A stretch of 64,000 bases of DNA from Eretmocerus hayati (Eukaryota; Arthropoda; Insecta; Hymenoptera; Aphelinidae): positions 100,473,338 through 100,537,337 of the forward strand of contig CM056744.1 in the NCBI GenBank assembly GCA_029851415.1, written 5' to 3'. Below are positions 41,874 through 54,370 of this stretch, piece by piece. Both the position numbers and the translations under genes were made by a program. The notes under the pieces are model-generated. The model was not told the DNA's origin and searched no databases. It saw only the letters and a program-made list of their open reading frames with translations. Numbering within the stretch: position 1 is the stretch's first letter; every line of letters begins with the position of its first letter.

Positions 41874-42390
41874 GATGGAATTGATTGTTAAGCACCCAAT
41901 GAAATGCCGATCAAATTTTGACTAATGTTAGATATTTTCAACAAAATGTTCAGCAGCAAAAAGTATCCAAAAGATTGAACCAACCAGTATATCCATTTCT
42001 TGAAAAAGCCAGATGGCAGAAGCGTTCGCCCTGTTAGTCTCGCGTTATGCATATGCAAGCTTTTTGGAACAATAGTCAAAAACAGAGTAGATTGGTAGCT
42101 AGATTCGAATAACCTCCTTCCTCAGAGCCAGGCTGAATTTCGAAAAAGGGAATTTGACGTTGGAGAACTTGGCCAAGCTTCTCATAGACGTGGAAGAAGG
42201 CCTATGCGAGGATTGAGATGTATTGGCAGCATTCTTAGATGTTAGTAGCGCCTTCGACAATATTGATTCGATCAAACTACTTGAAAAATTTGCGGGACTT
42301 GGATGCCCTATCAATATTATTGAATTCATCTAACATTTGACATTCAAAAGAACAGTATATTTCGGCGATATGACATTCTTCTTCTTGTGA
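41874..42390 (+). pseudogene. LINE reverse transcriptase, decayed (right part)
   Basis: Begins with the second GATGGA (codons of LDG). Broken frames then read YIHFLKKPDGRSVRPVSLAL, CKLFGTIVKNRVDW, PQSQAEFRKREF and AAFLDVSSAFDNIDSIKLLE, the last being RT motif A (LDVSSAFDN). The YxDD motif is not reached before the similarity fades near 42390. Interrupted by several stops. This is the continuation of 30690-31312. Confidence 0.8.
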
Positions 42391-43358
42391 TTTGAATCTT
42401 TTTCTGATTCTAGACACGACGTTTTTCTCGGCTCAGTTCATGAAAGGCGATCTGAAAAATTCTTATTTAACTCATATCATCCAAAGGCTTCAATCATCCA
42501 ACATACCATTTCATCACCCTCTCACTTGTCCAAAAAAAGTAACTCATCCTTGCATCTCAATATCACCCTGCATCATCATTTGCGAAATCGATTTTCCAAA
42601 AAAAATAAAACTCACGCTGCACGCGTAACTTCTGAAATTCTCGAGAAAAAAACAAACACATCGCGTCATTCATAATAATTACCGTCCACAGCATTTCCCG
42701 AAAAAATACAGAACTTTTCAAAGCGTGCAAATGACTTTGCGCATAATTCTCAAAACAAAATTATCAACCAGACTTCTTATACGTGAATATCGTATGTTAC
42801 ATATATATCGTATTCTCGCGATTTGTAAGCATCACCTTCGACAATGCATACAAAACTCAAGACTCAAAAAACACAACGAAACATTTCCTGAGTGCATCAC
42901 AGATCCAAATACTCGCAAACGCTTCCAAAATTGTCCTCGCAGTCTAATATATATTATCCGCGCAGACGCTCAGAGAACGAATTTTATACTTGTGGAGGAT
43001 CGCGAGAGGCGAAACACAGAGCGACTCATGATGGAGGCAGAATGAGAGTATGAGAGAGAGAGAAAGAAAATACACACGTGCGAGAGTGTATTCAATCGGC
43101 CAGTCGTACACAGTTCGTGTTGCCGTATCAACCACGATTGCTTCCGATGTGCTCCCGGTAGATAGTTTTGATCTCAAAAATTCAGAAATTTATTTTTTTC
43201 TTTTTTTCACATCTTGAGTGATTTGAGAAAAAAAAACTGGTAGTTGAATCGTGTAGTATGTGTGTATTCAGTCTTACCAGTGCCTGACCTTTTCTATTTA
43301 CGAAAAAGTAGCTGTGCATATCGGTCAATGAACACAAATTTTGTTCTCAGTGTCTCAC
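42391..43358. other. No gene recognised
   Basis: AT-rich DNA. A CA/AG-rich run near 43040-43070 (AGAGAGAGAAAGAAAATACAC) is the only distinct pattern. Confidence 0.4.
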
Positions 43359-43521
43359 GAATTAGTTTCTTCAAACACGGAAAATATTCGATTGGTAATG
43401 AAAATCTTTAATGCAGTTGTGATATAAAACAATGTTTTTGAGTGTAGAACCTGTGGAACCTCCAGACTCAATGCCATCTGAAATTCACTCAACTTCATCA
43501 TCAGCTGTTCAGAGGTACGTT
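43359..43521 (-). CDS. Candidate internal exon, unknown protein
   Basis: On the minus strand, after a pyrimidine-rich stretch ending GGTATCACAG, 53 codons read RTSEQLMMKLSEFQMALSLE, VPQVLHSKTLFYITTALKIF and ITNRIFSVFEETN up to AATTC|GTGAGA, a usable donor. The acceptor choice is uncertain (CTGAACAG just inside is an alternative). Hydrophobic-rich but no clear membrane segment. It is on the same strand as the exon at 44909-45116. With the chosen acceptor its phase does not match that exon directly, so another exon would have to lie between, or they are unrelated. Confidence 0.35.
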
Positions 43522-44908
43522 CTGTGATACCGTAATGATTATAGAAAAAGAACAAAAAAGAACCGATGCCTCAGCTGACGATTGTAAAATTTTGCAATGC
43601 ACGTCTCATATGCTTACACATTTGAAGCTCGAAAGCAACAGCTGTCGTTTCTAAATTGAGAACAGCTTGAAAGTTCGTTCAAGCGTCAGAAACTCGATCA
43701 GAACTTTATGCGTGTAAATTATCACCAAAAAATAATTACAAAAATGCAAAATATTTTTGAACAGTTTTCTTCTACTGAACTTTGAGCTTGCGAATCGAGG
43801 GTTACCAAAACTCAAAGAGGGTCACAATAATTTTATCCGAATGAATGCGCGGGTGGCCTATTTATAAGATCCCACCAAGACCCTCATCCAGAATTTCATC
43901 CAATCGAAAGGAGCTCACTGTCAGACTAACATCAGATTGTGATTCATGCATTATGTGCCATACAAATCTATAGATATATATATATATGTTGTATATATAT
44001 GTAGCATAAGAGTGTACTGAATCGCGCAATTTTCATTCACATACATTTACCAAAACACATGTATACATTGTTGGTATCTAACACATATAACCATCACGTA
44101 AGCCGTCGGTACATACATGAATGTACATAAAAGTGCGTATATTTGAAGGAAACGCATGTAAGTACATATATATGTGTGTGCAAATTGTCTGTGTTGTATG
44201 TATGCATCAGGTGACTGAGTTATAAGCCTGGGGCAAGTTGCATACATATGCAGATCTTTTAAAGTGAATATATCCTCAATGATGCGGTTGAGCGATAACG
44301 CGAACTTGTATATAATACCGCGGCTTTTGATGCATCACGGACCCCGGATTTCGACGCGCGTGATTCCTCATTCAATATCACTCTACGACAACGTAGATGC
44401 CTTGAATATATTATTGTCAGAAAAAGAGGAGGAGGGGGAGGGGAATATATGCAAGACCACGCATATTTTCTTAAATCGGGGATTGAGGTTTCATTTTGTT
44501 TGCTCGATAAGCGGCAGAAACCTGGAAAAAGTTTTTCCATGAATTTAGAGAGGACTGTTCTGATTAATTGCTTCGTTACTGAAAGAACCGATCAACTGTG
44601 AGATTGAAATTTGACTGATATTAAATGACTGGGTTGTTCATGAATTTTTTTTTTTTTTTTCATATAATTGGGACCACCATCTTATCACAAAGAGGAAATT
44701 TTCGTTGAAAAAAAAAGAAGTGAGAGATTGGGGTGCTTCTCACGTAGATCAATTTTACAGCAATTCTGGCAAAATCCCACAACACCAATGCGATTTTCTT
44801 ACGAGAAGAGTCTTTCAAAAGAAACTGAAAGAAATTTGTTATTTTTTCCTCTAAACGAATGGACATTTCATCATTTCTTACATTAGCCGAGGTAAGACAA
44901 GAGCTTAC
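43522..44908. other. Probable intron or spacer with (TA)n and T runs
   Basis: Contains a (TA)n run at about 43972-43988 and a run of about 15 T near 44645. No exon with good splice sites recognised. Confidence 0.4.
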
Positions 44909-45116
44909 AAATTCATCTCATTTTCCGGCACCAAGGCAGTGAAATGCCATTGGAACACCAGATGTTTCTCTAAATAGCTTCTATTTTGAAAAATGATGAC
45001 ATAGTACTTCACCACCTGCTTCATTATCAGTTTCTTGTAATTCTGATCGCGTACGTACTCAACTGATGTCAAATTGTTTTCGATGAAGTAGGGCAATGAA
45101 TATTTGCTATTGGAAG
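44909..45116 (-). CDS. Internal coding exon of an unidentified conserved-looking gene
   Basis: On the minus strand a good acceptor (TTATCCATTACAG) opens a 208-base exon that closes at TT|GTAAGC, a good donor. The length fits 2 + 68 codons + 2 exactly. The peptide reads SNSKYSLPYFIENNLTSVEY, VRDQNYKKLIMKQVVKYYVI, IFQNRSYLEKHLVFQWHFTA and LVPENEMN. Such dense aromatic and charged composition with exact splice framing is typical of a real conserved exon. I do not recognise the family. Neighbouring exons should lie on the minus strand, upstream above 45120 and downstream below 44900 (43359-43521 is one candidate). Confidence 0.6.
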
Positions 45117-45119
45117 CTG

Positions 45120-47700
45120 TAATGGATAATCACAAGGTTTATATACTTACATGTATCAGTTGAATAAGTGCTTGCATATCAAAACGAATCGAAGAAAATT
45201 TTTGCCGAACTCAAGTCTCCTGTGGAAGTCAAAATCACTCCTACTTCCATATCTTCTAATAACCTCTGTATAGAAGAGATAATTGAGTTGAGTATCAACA
45301 TACCGAGGTGCTAGCCACTTTCCGGGACAAGACGTCTAAAAGTTTACTTATAAACATATTTATGACTTACACAAATCTGCCTATAACCTGGCCTCCGATA
45401 ACACGATGCAAAGTATTTTTCTCCTAGAACCTACATAAATGCATTATGATATTAAACATCCATGGGTGGTTAATATTATATCTAAACGATGTGTATGGTC
45501 GCTTTTGCTGAAAAGTACACTCCGTGTCAGTTCAAACAAGAAACTCTCAATATCTTTACTGTTAACCCTTACAAGTACACATTTTTCCTTGACGAATTTT
45601 GACTCAATTCCAGAAAAAAAAAATTTGGCATTGTTCAACCTGTATCTTTTAGAGAAAAAGTCCAGAAAGAGTTATTTGATTTCGAGATCATGCTTGGGTA
45701 AGAGCTGGATGATTCTCAAAAAAAATTTTTTAATTCCATTGTGGGCATTTCTGTTTAATCGCAATTTGAATATACTCCGAGCGCAAATTTAGGTGGTCAC
45801 TATAGTCACCATCATACCGCAAATGGTTAAACTAGCAACTAGTCAAATATGAGTATATTGCTTACAATTTCATGCACATAAATATATTCTTTTACTTGTA
45901 ACTCTTGAATAAATGCCGAACACTGTCAATCCTCTGCGAAGACAAGGCGCTTACCCATCACAGATTCCCTCACGTAGCTTTTCTTGACTCTCCGATCTTC
46001 AGTGAGAAGTAAGCGAAAGATCCATCGTTCTGACATCTTCTCTAGATACCGATGCCATATAGTATTTTTATAACGTCGAGTGCAAAGCTCACGCGTGGGA
46101 TCAATTTTGGGGAATCGTGTTTGGCCGTTGAACTTTACTACTGCTGACTGTAACAGATAATAAATCTACATTGCACTGACAAGGTAGTTATTAATTCACA
46201 GTTTCCGTTCGTGATTTTGCCACTGGGAAGCTACAGTGTATCTATAAATGGAATAGTTAGAGGCTGAAGATCCACGAATGAATAAAACTTTGCAATCAAT
46301 AGAATTTCATTTTTTGAAATTGACTGACATGATAGAAATTCAAAAATAATCTACAAATAGAAGAGCCTCAGAAAATTGATAGGTTGACAGAAATAGCACA
46401 AAATTATCACTAAGAAAGTGACAATTGAAAGTCATGCCGAAATTGGCGAGAAATTGGATGACCGATGAGTCAGAGAAGCGTGAAGGAAACTTCGCGGAAG
46501 CTTATGTTCATCATAGTGATTATGTTATCGTGCAAGCACTTTCAAGAAATTGAGCGTGCATATCTTGTACGACTGCCAAGAAAGACATATGTAGACCGAC
46601 CGCTGCCGATGAGGCAAATGAAACGCGTATAGATGATCGCACTCCATGCGTGGGTGTAAGAGCTGTAACATGGCTTCAGGCGCTACACTTGGTGTATATA
46701 GTAAGAATCTCATTGAGCGAGGAGTGATCTTCTCATTTTTAGGAATCGTTGACAAAGGAAATGAAATTCTTGTAAATCATCCTAAGAATTTTGTCTGTTT
46801 CTAATCAATATAATGAATCCTGCGATGGAATCTTATAAAGTAATTGAATTTGAATAAAAGTCCGCTTTTCAGTTTTCCTGATTTTTTCTTAGATGTTTGT
46901 TTGCTGAAAATGATTCATCGTGATGAAAGTTTGACCAATCACCAGCGTCCTTGAATTTGCAATTTGTTTACATTGATCATGAACGCTGAGAGATTACAAA
47001 TTGAGATGGCTTTTATCTTCCCATTGATTAGTATCCTCTCCTGATAAAGATGCCGTAACAACTTTTTATTATCATTGAGTAATGCGATAGCCAACTCTTT
47101 CACAAAACGAAAGATAATTTCAGATTATTCAACAACTATCTTGAGAGTTTAAGTATTTAGATTCAAGGAAACCACACTCTATTGGTGGGAAAAATACCAC
47201 TTGGAGAACCAGTTTGGGCCTAAAAGCTATCCAAAGTGCCCCAAAGATATAGTCCAGAAGAATCATGAGATAGAAACTGAGATCTGTCTGCACATGAATT
47301 TTTTCGTTCGACTGTGCGTAAGGCATTGCTTTACTCTTAGTCGATAAAACTGATACCTCTCACGAAGAAAAAATTCCCATTGTATAAGCCATATGTTTAT
47401 ACATTAGGAAGTGCTTTTGATACTGGTGTATGACTCGATCTCGTAGGACAAGGGCAGCTTTAATCAGGTGTAGAGTACAGCTTGGTGATGCAAATTATTT
47501 ATTTGCTACGTTTCGCCATCTAGCTTCGATGGCCTCATCAGTTTGTTGTTTTTCTTCGTAGGAGGTATCGAAAAAATGTACCCCGATACTTGAGCGGGAA
47601 CTTATTGTCTTTCATCGTGATGATTTTGATTCTGGATAGGGCTCAGGCCTTCACCAGTCACTTGGAAAATAAAAACTAAACTTCTCACCTTCTTATCAAA
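45120..47700. other. No exon supported
   Basis: Probable intron or intergenic DNA. Minus-strand frames at 45444-45638 (KDIESFLFELTRSVLFSKSD), 46525-46755 and 47129-47326 have partly protein-like composition but no convincing splice pair, so they are not called. Confidence 0.35.
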
Positions 47701-47714
47701 ATATTACATTTCGC

Positions 47715-47850
47715 ACCGAGTTTATAGGGCTGTAGCTCGCTTCTGAGTGATTGGTTTTTAACCTAAGCCGGAGGCGAATTTGAATAATTTTTTGAAAGCG
47801 GGGAACCTCATGAACGAGGCGCGAATATTATTTTTGCTGTTTTGTAAGCA
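47715..47850. repeat. Dispersed repeat family B, copy 1
   Basis: Matches 54215-54370: TGTAGCTCGCTTCTGAG, CTAAGCCGGAGGCGAA, GAAAGCGGGGAACCTCATG and AACGAGGCGCGAATA blocks in the same order. Class unknown. Confidence 0.7.
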
Positions 47851-48119
47851 CCCAAACATGGGAAAATTGCATAAAATGACTATTCTCTCGGTTCTTTTCA
47901 ATCCTTGATCTAGAAGTGTACGATATAGTGAGTTGGGCTACTTTCCAGACTAAGTGGTTCAGATTTGCATTTTAAAGGGCCGATCAATTACAAATATCAA
48001 ATTGCGATCGGGTATTCAACTCATTTCATCCTCAATATTTCATTAATATATGCAAGTCAAATAGAGAACAATTATAATAAAGGGAGGTTAAAATTTTCAT
48101 TAAGCTCACTTTTATAATA

Positions 48120-51030
48120 GTCTAAGTCTAAGTCTGAGACGGTCTGGGCCTGGAGTAGTTTGGTATGGTCTAGAATTGCTTAGGACGGTCTGAAATGGTT
48201 TCGAATGAAGTGACACAGTCTATAACGACTTGGTACGGTCTGAAGCGGTCTGGGGCGGTCTGTTTTAGGCTGGACTGGGCTGGATCGGTTAAATATAATA
48301 TGTGTCGGTATGGGTTATGGATGATGCGCAGGAGATTTGGTAGGTGTGTATGATGGCCGGGTGGTCAGGTTGATGAGTGGGGTGGCTATATACGGTCCGG
48401 TGGATAGTTATGAACATTAGCGGCACCAGTTTAACAAAATGTCACCCTTACATCTTTACAAACTTCATGAGAAGGTTCTTTTTGATACCACCGATGAATT
48501 CTACTCATCATCTTACAAATATCATTTTTTAGCTACAGAGACATTTGAATGGCTTCTGACTTATTAAGAAAACGGACAAACCAAGTGGTCGACACCGAGG
48601 AGACAGTCAATAACTAAACGCTTGGACAAAATTTGTCAGTCCGGATCCCACGTATCGGGTCGCCTACGTAGAAGTGATAAAATACAATTAGCGTTTGTGT
48701 GGGTCATGAATGGGTCGATGGGTGGATCCGTTGTTGGATGAGTGGGTAGAAAGGTTGCGTGGATAGGTGCAACGATGGATGGTTTGGTCTGGTACGAATT
48801 ATTTCGGTCAAATATGGTCTAGTCCTGTACTAATACGGTAATTACACGGTACTAGTACCGGTAGAACAACTGAAGCCATGCTAGTACTGCTGAGACCGCT
48901 AGAATCTTTAAGATGTCGAGGACCGTACTAGCACCGTTAGGAGCGCCTAAGACCGCTTAGACTGCACTACGATCGCTGGAACAGCTAGAGCCACTGGAGC
49001 TACCAGGACCAGTAGTACCGCTAGGAATGGTTAGCAGCACCAGGTCCAGCCAGTATCGCTACAACCGAACTAGTATCGTTAATGCCATTACGACCTCACT
49101 AGTTGCGCCCTATAGTTCCGTACTAAAAATACCGTACAAGTATGGTCTGAATATGGTGAAATTCGGTCGAGTCTAGTCTGAAACGGGCAATATCGGTCAA
49201 GCACTAGTACGGTTTTAGCACGGTGCTAGTATCGGTAGGACTGCTAGGGCCGCACTAGCACCGTGGACGTCGCTAGGACCTCTGGGGCCACACAGAACCG
49301 CTAGGCCCACTAGTACCGCTAGGACTGGCTAGTAACGCTAGGACTATTACAACCACAATAGCATAGTTATTACTGTTAGGACCGCATTAGTAGCGCGCTA
49401 GCACGGTACCAGAAATGCCGTACTAGTATGGTCTGAATGCGATCTAGATTAGTCAAGTGTACTCTGAAACGGTCTATTTCGGGCTGGGACCTCTATGGCC
49501 ACACAAGTACCATTAGAATGACGGTAGGATCCGACGCGTCGAATCGAGTGAGAAATCGAGGCGAATTCCTTGCCATTAGCCCCTATGCTTTAAGATAGCT
49601 GCTAGCGACCAAGACTTTGTTTCGATTTCTCGCTGTAGCGACGCGGGTCTCGGAGTAGCTGGTGGCTGCGACCGCGGGTGCATTTGACGTGTGCTCCTAT
49701 CACACTACGCGGGTGGTGGCGTGGTTGCCATCTCATACTCGTGCTGATTTCAGCATCGCGAAGCGCGTATACGACTGACAATAGTGTTAAGAGAGTATGA
49801 TAAGAGCCTTTAGAGGAAACGCAAAAATCATTCGAATGTTAATGATACCGAAGAAATCCTTCATGTTCAGAAATTTGAGTTCGTCGATGGGTTGCTCGTC
49901 GCAAATGATAAAAATTTCTTCCTAGTTTTTTTAATGGCGTCACAATAGCTAGGATATGCAAATGACGATCGCAAATTTTCGGATTACTTTACAAACGCCT
50001 CAACCTTGAGAAGCAACATGAAAAAGACGTTGGGTTCCAGTAGAAACAGTGTTCAAAACTTAGCGTAGGCACAAAGCACATTCAAATTCCATACATAACA
50101 ATATTTGTGACAGATTCCAGTTCTGTGATTGGCTAGGTGGTCGCGGGCGGAAAATAGACGGATAGCTAAAATTACAACCACAGCCGCGGACAACCGCTGC
50201 TGCACCCTCATTGGCTGAGCCAGGTCAGCAACCGCGCTCGCAGCCGCGAATTGCGCCGAGGACCGCTAGTCTGATACGGGCTGAAGACCGCTACGACCGC
50301 ACCAGTACCGCCAGAATCGCGAGGACCTCTAGAACCACTAAGCCCAATAGTACCGCTAGGACTGACTAGTGCCGCTAGGATCAGCTAGTACCACTACCCT
50401 CTACGACTGCACTAGTATCATTAATACCGTTAGGACCGCACTAGTAGCGCCCGCTTACGGTACTACAAATGCCGTAAATGTGGTCTAGTTCGGGGGAATC
50501 TAATCTGAAATGGTCTATTTCGGTCTAGCATGATCTAGTTCGGTACCAGTACGCTTCTATTACGGTAGTAGAACCGCAAGGAACTCTCGTGCCACACTGG
50601 GACCGCGCGAAGACCACTATGACCGCACCAGTACTGCTAGAATCATTAGAGCCACTATAACCACTAGGCCTTCTAGTACCACTAGGACCAGCTAGTACCG
50701 CTACAATCGCACTAGTACCACTAAAACCGCTGGTGCCACTTGAAGTGCTAGTACCGCTAGGCACTTTAAGCACCGGCTATCACCACCACAACCGCACCGT
50801 TATCTTTAATACCGTTAGGACAGCACTAGTACCGCATTAGTACCGTACTATAATTCCCATACTAGTATGGTCTAAACGCGGTCTAGTTTGGTCCAGTATG
50901 GTCTAATTCGGTCTCATTCGGTCTAATTAGTTCAGGCTATTAGTTCGGTCTAATTAACCAGGCTCCGTCCGGTTTAGCTTAATTTATTCTAGTTCAGTCT
51001 AGTTCGGTCTGGCCTGGCTAAATATATGGC
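48120..51030. repeat. Degenerate satellite rich in GGTCTAG/ACCGCTAG motifs
   Basis: Outer parts (48120-48310, 49140-49480, 50860-51020) are dominated by (A/T)CGGTCT(A/G/G)G words. Inner parts (48850-49130, 49210-49420, 50290-50850) are dominated by ACCGCTAG, CTAGTACCG and GGACC words with a spacing of 8-14 bases and no fixed unit length. CTAG is its own complement, so both strands look alike. Frames inside are low-complexity and not called. A less repetitive block at 49490-50250 (with GGTCGCGGGCGG and CGCGAATTGCGCCGAGG) separates the halves. Confidence 0.75.
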
Positions 51031-52204
51031 GTGGACGTATGGGTTAAGGGTGGCACTGGATGATCAATCAACTGATTGGTAATATGTTGTCTCCACGAAT
51101 CTCGTCAGGTACCTCTTCTCAATGTCATCAATTACTCATTATCCATCATTTCAGAAATATCATTGCTGAGCTGCAAAAACATTTCAGGGGCCTATGACTC
51201 ATCAAGAACATGGTAAAGCCGAATGAGCGGTAGCGAGAGAGGCAATAACGCTGGTCAAAATATATATTCCATGAGAATATGATCATCTAATTCCTTAACT
51301 AATATCCCGTAAATTTGTTAATAAGATGCCAGGCACGTCTTCCGAGCAGAAGCGATCGAAATAAGGCCAATAGCGGGTTCTGATACAAGGGTGTTTTTTT
51401 TTGCTTTTATTGAATGATATAAGTGTGTTTGCTTTTGCAGTTCAAACAATTTTCGGTGTCTCGGGAACCTCCCAGATTGAAAAGCAGATTCTATTTTTGA
51501 TCCTTGCAAGGGTCAGTTGTTTATCCAAAAGTATGATACGAAAGATAACATCAAGATAGATTTCTCTCACGGATCTTGAACCAATCAAACGTGATACACT
51601 GACTCCAAACGAGTCACTAAGAAGTATGTAATAGCCAGTGAATTGACTTGTGTGAGTCTTTGATGATAGCTCGACATAGATTAGTGCACGCGTTTTGCTA
51701 TCTAATTCGCAAAACGCAAGAGTACACCAGTATTAATGAGGTATTACCAGCAGATGAGTCATGGAACTTCGTCCGACGCATGCAATCACTCATTAGTCTC
51801 CTTTCATAACCAATTCTCATTGGTGCAGTTGATTGTCACTGCGAACGTGCAATGATCTTCAGAGTTATACTTCTTGTGCATGACATTCCTTCTTCCCCAA
51901 TATCTCTCAATTCGGAACACAAATCGCGGAGTCAAGGGTTCAATACGTGTTCGAGTCGAGAGATTAAATTTTTCGTAATATTTTCTGTGGTTTCTTCGAT
52001 CGTCCAAAACTGAGCATTTGAAATAAATGTAATCTAACCCCAAAATTCTTACAAAAAGTTGACCCCCGGCTCAAAATGACATTATAATCAAAATCATTAT
52101 CGTAACGAACCCAGAGTCCCTATGAACTCTCATTAAAAGGCGCATCGGTACTGCTTACTACTCCATAAATGACGTCATCATGATCCGCATAGCTCAACTC
52201 AAAC
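51031..52204. other. No gene recognised
   Basis: A minus-strand frame at 51804-52043 (SVLDDRRNHRKYYEKFNLST) is noted but has no splice or family support. Confidence 0.35.
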
Positions 52205-52520
52205 AGTATCTGACCGCTAAATAATTGCAAACACTTTTCGGATCAAATCATCCAGTCAGCGGGCTTCGCAATAAAATTTGCAGTCATTCAAGCTTTGCTG
52301 CGTCTCAAAACTCACGATATTTTCTAAATGATTTGGAAAAGTGCAAATGCGCGTGACCACGTGGTTCCTATTATGCAACAGCGATAACTAAAGATTGCAG
52401 TTTTCCAAAAAATTCAATGAATATCGTGAGTTTTGAGACGCGACAGAGCTCAAATTATCGGAAATTCTATTGCGAAGCGCACTGACTCAATGATTTGATC
52501 CGAGGAGTGTCTGCACTTAC
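52205..52520. repeat. Palindrome, arms about 130 bp
   Basis: GGATCAAATCATCCAGTCAG, GCTTCGCAATA, GTCTCAAAACTCACGATATT on the left are repeated inverted on the right (AATATCGTGAGTTTTGAGAC, TATTGCGAAGC, TGATTTGATCCG). Probably another foldback MITE. The ends are not exactly placed. Confidence 0.7.
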
Positions 52521-52589
52521 TTAAAAATTAGAAACTGTTGAATTCCTGCCATGTTAATAAAACAAAGCACTACGGACTTGGTTGTAAGA

Positions 52590-53130
52590 GTACCCAATAT
52601 GCCCTCATATTATACCGATCCTGGAAGTGAGTACCCAGTGACCTCCCGGAGATTTTTTCTCCTTATTCATGTCGGAATATGACAAAATGAGTAGTTTAGA
52701 TCGGTTCTGGATGATTTTTGCGTTTCCCAGAGAGTTTGGAATCAGAAGACTTTTGCATTTGCCGCGTTTGCACAGCTAAGAACTTTCGAGGCAATCGCGT
52801 GTAGTAAAACCGTTGCCCAGATTTCTTGATCCAACAAATCCTAATGTACTTAGCGCATTCGATTCCTCGTGTGACAAATATCTTCTTTACTGCTGGAAAC
52901 TCCTCTTTCAAACCACTTTATGTGCAAAATACGGAAATCATTCGTAAAACATGAAGGCGAATAATTCAGTGTACCCAACTTCCCCCGTATGGTTATCTTA
53001 AACGGTCATGCAGTGTGATTTTTTATCACTTAAAAAGTATCTATCACTTCAAAATGAGTCGAAAATAGTGACTCGGACCTATAAATTATCTCTACATGTG
53101 GCTGCACACAGCTAAAAACGATCTCAAAAC
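52590..53130. repeat. Dispersed repeat family A, copy 3
   Basis: Ordered similarity to 14945-15440 and 1-240, including GTGTACCCAACTTCCCCCG, TATGGTTATC, CAGTGTGATTTTTTATC and TCAAAATGAGTCGAAAATAG. Confidence 0.6.
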
Positions 53131-53161
53131 CCCGCCGTAGTCAGCCGCCATATTGAATGTA

Positions 53162-53466
53162 GCCCTGAACCCGTTTGAGGATAAGTCGAATTTTACTCAA
53201 CCAAATGATTCGAGATCCTACATGCGTCTACAGAATGCGTGTCTAAAGGGTGCTACGAAGCCAAATATGTCAATTTCATCCAAAGAAAGTATCCACACGA
53301 GGTCCACTTGAGGTGTCGTATGTTGCCGCTCATGAGTAGACGACGTTTGAGCACACCTCAACTGGATCGTAGAAACCTTTACACATGCATTCTATAGGTG
53401 CATGTAGAATCCCAAGTCATTTGGTTGAGTAAAAATCGACATATCCTTCGAACGGATTTAGGGCTA
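53162..53466. mobile_element. Foldback MITE, about 305 bp
   Basis: Arms pair CCCGTTTGAGGATAAGTCGA, TTTTACTCAACCAAATGA and CTACATGCGTCTACAGAATG with CATTCTATAGGTGCATGTAG, TCATTTGGTTGAGTAAAA and TCGACATATCCTTCGAACGG. The centre is about 110 bases. No certain target duplication. Confidence 0.7.
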
Positions 53467-53711
53467 TTAGCGGACTATGGCCTCACCTTAAGCACTTTAT
53501 GTCCGATTTACGCTATTTCAAATAATGCAATAATGTTAGGTACACCCTTCCGCAAACTCGCGAAATTTCTCTTCTTAGGGAAATTGAGATAGCCCAGGTC
53601 CGTTCGATCAAAATTAATCTTTTTTAAGGTCAGCTCATTTTAAAGGTCTGAAAACAAATTTCAGAATGAGCTGAGGAACATTCAAACTTACCTTATTCCG
53701 TATTTTCTTAA

Positions 53712-53919
53712 GGGGACGTCGGAGTCCTATCAATATTGTACAGTTACCGACATGATCGAGTTTTCGGTTTTCTCGATGAATTTTTGAGATATCAAAAAAC
53801 TAAAAAGTAACGCCAATTCTGTGAGCCATACAGAATCGGCGTTACTTAGTAAAATCCCGATACCTCGAAAATTCATCGAGAAATCCGAAAACTCGACAAT
53901 GTCGGTATCCGACATCCTC
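53712..53919. mobile_element. 208-bp hairpin MITE bounded by TTAA
   Basis: Inverted arms GGGGACGTCGGA...CGAGTTTTCGG...TCTCGATGAATTTT...AGTAACGCC and the complement meet at AATTCTGTGAGCCATACAGAAT. TTAA lies at 53708-53711 and 53920-53923. It may be the target duplication or the last bases of the inverted repeat. Confidence 0.7.
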
Positions 53920-54214
53920 TTAATATCTTCTTGCCATAACTCAAGCTCAGACTTTTATTATAGTAAAATGTGATCAATAAGACGTTTCTTGTTTACATCT
54001 CATCACCAAGTGAAACAGTAACGCGAAATGCAACTCTGATATTAAGTCGTAGAGTTTAATGAAAACTTGAAGTTTGCAGTGATTCCGTACTAACCAAAAA
54101 GTTGAATTGGGAGCAGCGGTTGCGTGGGGCTGGTTTCTATCGTCATTATCTTGCACAATTGCAATAAAAAGAGACAAGAATCAAATAAGGACCTAAGTAC
54201 ATTTTGCCCAGAGT

Positions 54215-54370
54215 TAATGAAGTTGTAGCTTACTTCCGAGCAATTAGTTTTCCCTGGGCCTGAGCCGCCGGTGGAGGTCGAAATAATTAGTCGGAAGCGG
54301 GGAGCCTCATGAACGAGGCGCGAATACTATCTACGCAATTTTATGAACATTTAAACATATGAACTTGCAT
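54215..54370. repeat. Dispersed repeat family B, copy 2
   Basis: See 47715-47850. Shared blocks include GGAAGCGGGGAGCCTCATG and AACGAGGCGCGAATA. Confidence 0.7.

Noticed and set aside
44264..44542. 92-93 codon frames on both strands
   Set aside because: Mirror open frames over the same DNA, one with a polyglutamate/GAG run, no splice or family support.
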